Source: Candidatus Brockarchaeota archaeon
GTDB taxonomy: Archaea > Thermoproteota > EX4484-205 > JAAOZP01
DNA: 58,915 nucleotides
Assembly (NCBI GenBank): GCA_017601345.1
Contig: JAFNIT010000006.1
Span: 1 to 58,915 of the forward strand
Direction: 5' to 3'
In this document: positions 1 to 8,127 of the stretch, one piece after another
How positions within the stretch are numbered: the first letter of the stretch is position 1
How the letters are laid out: every line of letters begins with the position of its first letter
Notes under the pieces: generated by a model
Told to the model about the DNA's origin: nothing
What the model saw: the letters and a program-made list of their open reading frames with translations, nothing else
The model's database searches: none
Position numbers and translations under genes: made by a program

Positions 1-4
1 GGGC

Positions 5-574
5 ATGGGGAGCAGTCCCACGGTAACAAGCATCCCTTCAAGCCTAATAGTTTTAGATGCGAGTAAGAGTATGGAGAGTGTTTTCGATAATGCTGCAACC
101 TCTGCCTTCATCAACCTATTGTCTGCAGAAGGGGTTGGAGGCAAAACTGCCTCCATAAGCTTCTCTACAGACTACTACTCTGTAGATTGGCAGGGATCAA
201 TGCTTGAGAAAGAAATAGCATTATCGCTATACTTTGGAAATATGACGATACTCCCACTCGGCAGGATAATGGAGCTAGTTTCCGAGAGCGAGAACAGGGT
301 TATAATCAACATAATAACGGATTGCGGATGGCAGAACATAGAGGAGGTACTTCCCTTCTTGGAGCAAATAGTTAAGAGAGGCCACGTGGCCAAAATATTC
401 TACCTGCATGGAGGCGATTACCCTGAGAACCTTAAGAAAGTAAGCAGAGTTAGCGGTATAAGGATAATTCCAGTTAAAGATCCTGAGAAGGATTTACAAT
501 ACCTGGTTGCCAGAGAAACCGGTGGAGACTATGGTCCAATGCTGGTATTTAAAAACCAACCCATTACTACTTAA
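5..574 (+). CDS. VWA-like (von Willebrand factor A) domain protein, likely the C-terminal part of a gene cut by the window edge
   Basis: ORF with MIDAS-like LDASKSM (DxSxS) near the start and a downstream Thr in GNMT; the ORF begins 4 nt into the window. Confidence 0.6.
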   Translation: MGSSPTVTSIPSSLIVLDASKSMESVFDNAATSAFINLLSAEGVGGKTASISFSTDYYSVDWQGSMLEKEIALSLYFGNMTILPLGRIMELVSESENRVIINIITDCGWQNIEEVLPFLEQIVKRGHVAKIFYLHGGDYPENLKKVSRVSGIRIIPVKDPEKDLQYLVARETGGDYGPMLVFKNQPITT

Positions 575-651
575 ACAGCTGTTCGTATTTCTAGACACTT
601 AGTTCTAAGCAATATTGTTAAAAATATCCGTTGCTTTCTTAATGAACAGCA

Positions 652-1506
652 ATGGAGGCTTTAAGCAAGAAGCTGGTGCTCGCATTAGGAATAGTCGCAG
701 TCATAACCATAGGTGTAAACCTAACTATATTCCTCGCTATATTACCATGGTCTATCTCGGCTTCTACTTCGGCTGTTCCACAATCTTCTCTAGAGTCTCC
801 AGAATTAGGGCTAAAGAGAAACTTTTCTCCGTACCTCGGGAGTATTCAGGTTGAGCAGGGGGGTAAAACAATAAGCGTAACAGGCATTGGTATTGCCAAA
901 GCAAAGCCTGAGAGGGCGCTGATAAGTCTGAGTGTGATTACACAGGCAGATAGTGCGGAGGAAGCGATTTCTGAGAATGCTGCTAAGATGGATCTCGTTA
1001 CTAAGGCTCTCAAAACCATGGGAATAGCCGAGGAACAGATAGAAACCTTTGCATACAGCTTAACCCCTCTCTTAGATTATTCTGATCGCAATTCGCCAAA
1101 GATTACTGGCTATACCTGCTCCAATACCATTAGGATTACTACTATGAATCTGAACAAGATAGGGGATATAATTGATAACGCGGTGTCTGCTGGCGCAAAC
1201 CACGTTTCTTCTCTCCAGTTCACGGTATCGGAGGAGAGATTGCGTCAACTAGGGCTAGAGGCATTGAGGAACGCTGTGAAGGATGCTGAGTCAAAAGCTA
1301 AAGCCATAGCCAGTGCTACGGGAGTAACCTTAACAAACCTGTTTTCAATAAGCGTCTTAAGCTATTCTCCGAATGTAGCAAACTACTCCTTTGAATCACC
1401 CATTCCCGCTCCAACACCAATTGCTGGAGTATTATTGACGCCAATACTCCCACCGGGGGAGGTTAGCATAACAGTAAGCATTTCTGCAGTATACGAGTTC
1501 AGATAA
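652..1506 (+). CDS. SIMPL-domain (DUF541) secreted/membrane-anchored protein
   Basis: N-terminal TM; ISVTGIGIAKAKPERALISLSVITQADSAEEAISENA...MGIAEEQIET is characteristic of SIMPL. Confidence 0.85.
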   Translation: MEALSKKLVLALGIVAVITIGVNLTIFLAILPWSISASTSAVPQSSLESPELGLKRNFSPYLGSIQVEQGGKTISVTGIGIAKAKPERALISLSVITQADSAEEAISENAAKMDLVTKALKTMGIAEEQIETFAYSLTPLLDYSDRNSPKITGYTCSNTIRITTMNLNKIGDIIDNAVSAGANHVSSLQFTVSEERLRQLGLEALRNAVKDAESKAKAIASATGVTLTNLFSISVLSYSPNVANYSFESPIPAPTPIAGVLLTPILPPGEVSITVSISAVYEFR

Positions 1507-2049
1507 ATGTTTAATACTTTAGTTTTTTATAATTCTACTGATGTGATTTCCCGATTGGATGGTGAGGAGGATCTTGAGTATAAACTACGCGGCAAAACTC
1601 TTCAAGTCTATCTTCACCTGATAAGGTCTGGCGTGAATGAGAGCTACGGGGTTAGGGAGATTCAAAGAGCGCTGGGCTTCAAGAGTCCCAGCATAGCCTC
1701 TTACCATTTAGAAAAGTTGAGAGAGCTTGGCCTCCTTTCAAAAGACGAGAAGGGAGACTATCGCGTTATTAAAGAGGTTAACGTTGGATTGTTAAAGCTT
1801 TACATCAAAATAGGAGGACTACGACTACCAAGACTCCTCCTCTATGCCTGTTTTATAACAAGCATGGTTTCAACGTATTTGCTGGTTTATCCTCAAACTC
1901 TGAGCCTGCACAATCTTTTCGCACTATTGGTCGGCTTCTCATCGCTAGCAATACTATGGTTCGAAACATTCCTAGTTCTAAGGGAAACAAAGTTAAAGCT
2001 TATTAAAAAGCAAAACAATGTAAAAAGCATAAAAAGTACCTCCTCTTAG
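1507..2049 (+). CDS. Winged-helix transcriptional regulator with C-terminal TM helices
   Basis: IQRALGFKSPSIASYHLEKLRELGLL wHTH followed by two hydrophobic helices; starts immediately after the SIMPL stop codon. Confidence 0.75.
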   Translation: MFNTLVFYNSTDVISRLDGEEDLEYKLRGKTLQVYLHLIRSGVNESYGVREIQRALGFKSPSIASYHLEKLRELGLLSKDEKGDYRVIKEVNVGLLKLYIKIGGLRLPRLLLYACFITSMVSTYLLVYPQTLSLHNLFALLVGFSSLAILWFETFLVLRETKLKLIKKQNNVKSIKSTSS

Positions 2050-2096
2050 AAAAATATACATGGTTATAATTGACAATCAATGATGAGCAGAACCAT

Positions 2097-2363
2097 TTAT
2101 TTCAAAAGTCCTACAGCAAACCCTATTAATATTCCTATTGCGAACAATTGCGACGATTCTATGAATGCTTTAATCCATTCGATTGCTGGCAGTATTGCCC
2201 TTAAGAATTCTTCGATCTGGCTTCTAGATACAACAGTAATTCCCAGGAATGCTAAGAGTAAGATTATTAATCCGATTACTGCAGCAACCTTAAGTGCCTT
2301 TGCCATAAGGTATCCTACTCCGATTCCTATTATTAGCCCTATTATTGTAACTGGTTCAATCAT
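2097..2363 (-). CDS. Small hydrophobic membrane protein
   Basis: 88-aa ORF with multiple TM segments; more protein-like than the overlapping + strand ORF. Confidence 0.55.
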   Translation of the reverse strand: MIEPVTIIGLIIGIGVGYLMAKALKVAAVIGLIILLLAFLGITVVSRSQIEEFLRAILPAIEWIKAFIESSQLFAIGILIGFAVGLLK

Positions 2364-2466
2364 AGCATTTCAACTCTTGATAAATTATATAAATTTACTG
2401 TATTAAAGCACAGGATCCGGTGAATCTTATGAAACACATAAATAATGTTTTGCACAGGTATGGATT

Positions 2467-3276
2467 ATGTGCAGGCTTCTGGGTGCAATGTTTGTTGAAA
2501 GTAATACTGTTGAAAACCATCTGCTGGATGCTGAATGCTCTATTTTTAAACAAGCGGTTAAAGGTAAGCAGTCGGATGGCTGGGGTATAGGTTTCTACGT
2601 GGGGCGAGTCCCCATTGTGTTTAAGTCTGAAAAAGCCGTATACGAGGAAGAGGAAAGGTTTAAGGAGGTTGTTAAATCCACTAAAGGAAGGATAATAATC
2701 GTACATGTGAGGAAAGCAAGCAACCCTAGAGGACTGCCGCGTGAAAGATTAATATCGCCTGAGAGCTCTCAGCCTTTTTACCATTCAAACTATCTTCTAG
2801 CACATAATGGTTCAATCAACATACCTGACGAAGTGATTAAGAGATTGGGTTACTATAGGGAGCTGGTGAAGAGCAACAACGATAGTGAAGTATACTTCTA
2901 CCTTTTGCTAAGTTTAATCGAGAAGGAGAATGATGTTATCACGGCTTTCAAGAACGTTGAAAAAACTTTGATGGAAATATTCATAGAGGAGAAGCCTAGT
3001 AAGTTCGAAACCCCATTCACTAGTCTAAATACAATATTCTCAGACGGTGAGAAGCTTTACGCGTTTTCAAGATACTTAACTAACCCTGGGAAATCCATAT
3101 GCTATGGGGATTCTCCAGTATTCGAAATGTGTTTCAAATTCGATGAAAAACACCTTGTAGTGGCTTCAGAGAAGACTGAGAGAGGAGTCTGGCACCCATT
3201 GAAAAACAATAATTTGCTTATATGCTGGGTAGAAGAAGATAGGATAGAACACGAGATAGTGGACTTTAACGAGTAA
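2467..3276 (+). CDS. Class II glutamine amidotransferase
   Basis: MCRLLGAMF start with catalytic Cys2; GWGIGFY, RKAS and LLAHNGSI motifs of GATase_4/6-type proteins. Confidence 0.88.
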   Translation: MCRLLGAMFVESNTVENHLLDAECSIFKQAVKGKQSDGWGIGFYVGRVPIVFKSEKAVYEEEERFKEVVKSTKGRIIIVHVRKASNPRGLPRERLISPESSQPFYHSNYLLAHNGSINIPDEVIKRLGYYRELVKSNNDSEVYFYLLLSLIEKENDVITAFKNVEKTLMEIFIEEKPSKFETPFTSLNTIFSDGEKLYAFSRYLTNPGKSICYGDSPVFEMCFKFDEKHLVVASEKTERGVWHPLKNNNLLICWVEEDRIEHEIVDFNE

Positions 3277-3313
3277 CCAATCTTTTAAATTCTCCATGCG
3301 AGAAAAACATTTT

Positions 3314-6055
3314 CTATTTGATTGTTGATAATGTTACCTCATACCATATTGTTTGATACTCCGGTCCTATCTTAAAAACCTTATACTCGCCCTCATTAAC
3401 TACTTTTACCTGACTAGTTCTCTTACCCCTATTGTCTAACGCCCATACTTCGAGATTCATCCCTGTCCTTATTCTTACAGTTCCGAGTATTCCCTCAGTG
3501 ATGGTTGGCGAATAGCCCCAGTCTGACCCGCAGGTAACTGGTCCGTTGTAGATATGGACACCGGTAAGAGAGTTCCGGAACCATGTTAAGAGACTGTTGC
3601 CTCCTTCATACGTACGTAAACGCATCCCCGTATTCGTAGTATACCCTGCGGCAATTAAGAGCATTCTTTTTGAAGCGGATATATCCTCGTCATCAAGGGT
3701 TGAAAGCGTTATTACACACCAACCATCTAGAAGAGTTTCTCCCACTTCTATAATAACACTGCCACATTTTAATGTTCTTCCTCCACCAAAACCAATTATT
3801 GCAATACTTCTCGAAGTATTTACAAGTATTAATCCTCTTTCTGAATCAGAAACGTTCCATATTATTTCTCCAGTGTCAGAACTATAAGTGTTTTGAGGCT
3901 GTTCAAAACTGATATCGTTGTTAAAAGTGTTTTCAATCGCAATCGCTGTCCTGTGAAGCAAAGATAGTAATGGGTTTAGTCCTGCAGTCCCCCCGTCGGG
4001 AAGCATCCAAGCATAGGCCTTTCCACCCGCTATGAGCATAATCTCATCCTTACTATCCATCTTGATAGTTACAAGCTTTTCTGCAGGTTTTACATCCCCC
4101 CTTACGAAAATAAGATGTGCAGGTATTATAGTTGCCATCTTAACCGGGTGCTGATCTATGTTGAAGAATCCTCTAATCTTTCTAGAATCCCAATTGCCCC
4201 TTGCCCCATAGTCGAAAAGGAATATCCCGTCCCAGTCTTGGAGTGCTGCATATGCTGCTAGGGTTAAGACTGTTTCAGCATCATACATGTTTGGCGAAGG
4301 ATGATTATACTCAGTAACGAAATGAGGCTTTCCATAGACTCTTTTGACAGCCAAGCCCGTAATAGTACTCTGCTGTGGATTATTAACCATGGGTTCATTA
4401 ACAACATACCAATTCGCAGGATCCCATGGGGTTCCTGGAAACCAGGGGTGCATCCAATATGCGTGTGTATCCACTATGTCAAGCTTAGCCATTATGTTAG
4501 GCGTACTACAGCCAACTGTAGTGCCTATTACGAGAGCTTTAACACCGAGCTCCTCCTTTATGAAACGATACATTTCCGTGAAGAAACTCTCCTCCAAGAA
4601 ATATAGGAATTCGATCCAGTCGTTCTTAGCAGCCGAGCTTCTCTTATTATACTCGGAAACGGGAAGTATTTGAACAGTCTTATTACTCAGGCTTTCACCA
4701 TCCATTAAGCCATATCCGTTAAAAAGCTTCATTGAAAAACAGGAAAACTGGTAGGTAGCAATATTTGCTCCAAGCCCTGAGATATCTAGCCTAGCATTAT
4801 CTTCGGATTGAGATGCAAGAAGAGCAATCTCATAATCTACCCAGTCTCTGGTAAGCGTTATATCAACTCTTTGGGAAAGCCCCCTCCATGGTTCATGAGC
4901 CTGAACAAGGCCTATGCTAACTCTAACATTCCTATCCGCCTTAGCGCTGAAACGTACTAAGTATGTTTCGCCTTCGACTATTCTTAACCCGGGTTGGTTA
5001 AACTGTACATGCCAGTTCTCCAAGCCCTTTCTCTTCACAGCGATCTCAAGAAATGCCCTCCCCCCTGCTTCCCTAGCTATCCTATAAGATGCTTCCGCGC
5101 CGTCGTGAACTTCTACAACCCATGAATCCAAACCCTTCTCAAAACAACTGTTTTTCAAAAGCTCGGCACTTTGACTAGGGCTTACTGGTGCTGCCCACGC
5201 CTTCCTAAGATTCTCATCGGAGCCGTATTTAGAGATAAGATAATTATTCCACTTCTCCTTAAGCGCATCCTTAAATATTTGCGGAAGCCTATCTATTGCA
5301 CCGTCCAGCCAAGAGTGTATTAAACCCTGCTCATTAACTATTTCAACAAAGGCCACAGCCGGGTCTTCGCCGTAGGTCATCCCCGTATAGGGATTTAAAT
5401 GAGTCAGGAGTTGTGTCGCATACTCCTTCTCTAAAAATTCAACCTCATCCATGAAAAATCCTAGGATCTGCTGTTCCTTCCAGTCCACGAGCCCGATCTC
5501 TGAAGGTAAACCGTCTGCAACCGTAAACCTTCTAGAGACTAAAAGATTCAGGTCCATGTATATCCCGTTTTCCTTAAGGCAGTGTATGAAGTAGTCCAGC
5601 CTGTCGAGAGCATTATCATTAAGCTTTCTAGTACCGCCTGTGGACTTATCGAAAATGTTGAAGCCTTCCCAACTAGCATCCATATGGTGGAACCGGACGG
5701 CATTCACTCCAAACTTAGCAAGCCGAGCAGCTACTCTCTCCGCCTCATCTTTTTCTGGAAAGGCTGCCCCACCACAGATATTAACTCCCAAAAACTTTAT
5801 TCTCTCTCCTCCAGCATAAAGATGCCCGTCTTCACCTACATAGACATGTCCAAGACTGCCAGCTGGTTTCCCATTATTCATGCTGACGATTGTTTCTTCA
5901 CCATCATCCCAAGGAAGGTAGAAGGGAAATGTTTTTCCACTAAGATTCTCGTTCTCCAATAACACTTTAAAGAATACGAATACTAAAAGTAGGATAATAG
6001 CCAGCAAAAGCGTTGAAAACAAGATGATTCTCTTCCTCATCTTGCTATTCTGCAT
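3314..6055 (-). CDS. Membrane-anchored GH5-like (TIM-barrel) glycoside hydrolase with an inserted CBM4/9-like domain
   Basis: N-terminal TM; IKFLGVNICGGAAFPE, candidate acid/base VEIVNEQ and candidate nucleophile HFVTEYNH; NSCFEKGLDSWVVEV...QPGLRIVEGETYLVRFSAKAD is CBM4_9-like. Confidence 0.75.
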   Translation of the reverse strand: MQNSKMRKRIILFSTLLLAIILLLVFVFFKVLLENENLSGKTFPFYLPWDDGEETIVSMNNGKPAGSLGHVYVGEDGHLYAGGERIKFLGVNICGGAAFPEKDEAERVAARLAKFGVNAVRFHHMDASWEGFNIFDKSTGGTRKLNDNALDRLDYFIHCLKENGIYMDLNLLVSRRFTVADGLPSEIGLVDWKEQQILGFFMDEVEFLEKEYATQLLTHLNPYTGMTYGEDPAVAFVEIVNEQGLIHSWLDGAIDRLPQIFKDALKEKWNNYLISKYGSDENLRKAWAAPVSPSQSAELLKNSCFEKGLDSWVVEVHDGAEASYRIAREAGGRAFLEIAVKRKGLENWHVQFNQPGLRIVEGETYLVRFSAKADRNVRVSIGLVQAHEPWRGLSQRVDITLTRDWVDYEIALLASQSEDNARLDISGLGANIATYQFSCFSMKLFNGYGLMDGESLSNKTVQILPVSEYNKRSSAAKNDWIEFLYFLEESFFTEMYRFIKEELGVKALVIGTTVGCSTPNIMAKLDIVDTHAYWMHPWFPGTPWDPANWYVVNEPMVNNPQQSTITGLAVKRVYGKPHFVTEYNHPSPNMYDAETVLTLAAYAALQDWDGIFLFDYGARGNWDSRKIRGFFNIDQHPVKMATIIPAHLIFVRGDVKPAEKLVTIKMDSKDEIMLIAGGKAYAWMLPDGGTAGLNPLLSLLHRTAIAIENTFNNDISFEQPQNTYSSDTGEIIWNVSDSERGLILVNTSRSIAIIGFGGGRTLKCGSVIIEVGETLLDGWCVITLSTLDDEDISASKRMLLIAAGYTTNTGMRLRTYEGGNSLLTWFRNSLTGVHIYNGPVTCGSDWGYSPTITEGILGTVRIRTGMNLEVWALDNRGKRTSQVKVVNEGEYKVFKIGPEYQTIWYEVTLSTIK

Positions 6056-6125
6056 TTTCTAGGCAGGCATAGGCATTTCGATTAGAGAGATTAAAATGCA
6101 TAAACATTCTGATTAAAAATCTTGT

Positions 6126-7979
6126 TTACCAAGGCCATATCCAGGAGGCTTTAGATATTAACGTGATTGTTGTTCCAATAGCTACTACGACCCCCATTCC
6201 GGCTGAGAACCCTGCCAGTACTATGCCTCTCATCGCATTCCATTTTTCTGGTCCCATTAGACGCGGCATAAGATATTTCCCAATAAGCGACATTATGAAC
6301 ACCATTATAGTGTAAGGCGGTATGGAATACATGCCACCGATCAACCCAATAGGGCTTAACGGTATCCCCGCTTTACTAATAACCGTAGCTATTACCCCCC
6401 ATATTATCGCGATACCCATGCCCATGAATATTTGGTCGATCTTTATCGCTATCTGCCGGGTTGCGAAAAGCGAGTCGCTGACAGCGTAGTTTGGCCATAT
6501 GCCCATTACATACGGGTATACGAATGAGGGTATTGGGGCTATTCTCCAGAAGAAGTCTGTGAAAAGCAACCCGAACGTGGCGATCAGTATGAAAGATATT
6601 ATCTGGGCCTTGTAAAAATCCATCGGCCTCGTTTTCGTATTATAAGCTACTCTCGTAGCATTAACCCAGTATGGAGTGGAGAATCCCGCTATAGCTGGTG
6701 TGAATATCCATCCTGCATAACCTTGGTAGGGGCTGTAGTATATCGTGCTCTTCCACATGTTGTATATGAAGTCTGCTGAAAGAAGTATGCCGAGCTCGCC
6801 GTAGAGCCTAGCCGCCACCGATCCGAGTGCGAAGCTCATGCCTATTGATACAACTAGGGGCAACCACACCGGAACACCCGGAACAAGCCAGATGTAGAGA
6901 AGAGCGCTTAGTGCTGAAGATATGAGGTACACAGATAGCAGTAGTTTCGGCGATGGGAAGCCGGGTCCTCCCTTCATCTTACTAAGCTTCGAAAGGGCCC
7001 TTACTATTTTTCTTAGAGATAGTAGGAACAGGTAAATAGACATTCCGAAGGAGAGCCCTATGAAGAGCGAAAGCCACAGCTTTAAACCTGCTCTTTGAAT
7101 AATCAGGAAAATATTCATTCCCGGGGTATATTCCTGAGCCCACTCTGGTGAGAAATCCTTGAAGGTTGTTATGGTGAGCGTATTGCCGAATACCCATGAA
7201 ATTAAGGATCCTACAAATAACGAGCCGGTTAAGGAGGGTGGTAGAACCATTCCATACAGGAAGCTCAACGGATCCGTCGCTATGCCTATTACTGCGCCTG
7301 GAAGGTTGGTCTGTGTATACTGAGTAAAATCTACCCACGGGTATGGTATTAACTGTGCTTGCTGTCCTGCGAGGAGCGGCACAAGATAGAGGAGCATTCC
7401 GTATATCGCACCCATGCTTAACGATGCTATGAAGTACAGCAGGTCCTGCGGCTTCCTTTCATCCAAAGTGTTTATCATGGCAGTATCAATTTGCGCGAAG
7501 GGGAATGGCAGAGGCTCCTCCTCTATGTAAAGGTATGAAAACACTATACTGAGAGAAAGCTCTGCAGCTAAGCCTAAGATTGAGAATGCTAAGTTCACAG
7601 CAATTGCGAAAAGCCAGTCTGGATGTAGAAGAGTCCTTAACTGGTGGGCTGCAGAGGATACGGGGGGAGACATCCACGTGGGCACGTAATCCCTCAGAGG
7701 AGTTCCGCCGAGCTTAAACTCCAAACTAAGAGGGAGATTAACATAGTAAGACCTGTAGATGAACCAGTAGTAGAGAGGCATGGCGCCGCCTATGCCTCCG
7801 ACAATAGAGTATATTATGAATAGCTCCTGTTTAGAAAGCCTGCCGCCGTATATCCTTGCTAAAGCCGTGAACAATATAGCCGTTACATACGTGGCTGCTA
7901 CGCTAACGCTAGAGCCCACTGCAAACCACAAGTATATGGATGCTGGTAGGAATATGAGCGCCGCCATAATCATTGCCAA
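6126..7979 (-). CDS. OPT-like / DUF6785-type polytopic membrane transporter (true start may be upstream, at about 8030)
   Basis: 617 aa, many TM segments; YIEEEPLPFPFAQI resembles the IEEERLVFPLALPS motif of the two larger paralogs. Confidence 0.72.
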   Translation of the reverse strand: MAMIMAALIFLPASIYLWFAVGSSVSVAATYVTAILFTALARIYGGRLSKQELFIIYSIVGGIGGAMPLYYWFIYRSYYVNLPLSLEFKLGGTPLRDYVPTWMSPPVSSAAHQLRTLLHPDWLFAIAVNLAFSILGLAAELSLSIVFSYLYIEEEPLPFPFAQIDTAMINTLDERKPQDLLYFIASLSMGAIYGMLLYLVPLLAGQQAQLIPYPWVDFTQYTQTNLPGAVIGIATDPLSFLYGMVLPPSLTGSLFVGSLISWVFGNTLTITTFKDFSPEWAQEYTPGMNIFLIIQRAGLKLWLSLFIGLSFGMSIYLFLLSLRKIVRALSKLSKMKGGPGFPSPKLLLSVYLISSALSALLYIWLVPGVPVWLPLVVSIGMSFALGSVAARLYGELGILLSADFIYNMWKSTIYYSPYQGYAGWIFTPAIAGFSTPYWVNATRVAYNTKTRPMDFYKAQIISFILIATFGLLFTDFFWRIAPIPSFVYPYVMGIWPNYAVSDSLFATRQIAIKIDQIFMGMGIAIIWGVIATVISKAGIPLSPIGLIGGMYSIPPYTIMVFIMSLIGKYLMPRLMGPEKWNAMRGIVLAGFSAGMGVVVAIGTTITLISKASWIWPW

Positions 7980-8044
7980 TATGCTTCTCCAAGTTAGTCC
8001 AGGGTAAAACTCAATCCTAGGCTCAGCCAGAGTTCCTCACCTTT

Positions 8045-8102
8045 AAGGGTGAAGAGTTAAACACTTTAATAAAAACTTTTTTAGTAAAGGGTGAAAAGTT
8101 AA
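8045..8102. promoter_or_regulatory. Putative paired operator in a divergent intergenic region
   Basis: Two near-identical 16-mers AAGGGTGAAGAGTTAA (8045-8060) and AAGGGTGAAAAGTTAA (8087-8102), 42 bp apart. Confidence 0.45.
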
Positions 8103-8127
8103 GATTTATTAAGAAGAGTAGAGAGAA

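Noticed and set aside
2080-2406. 108-aa + strand ORF
   Set aside because: Antisense to a more plausible TM protein on the minus strand; composition is a mirror of the hydrophobic coding strand.
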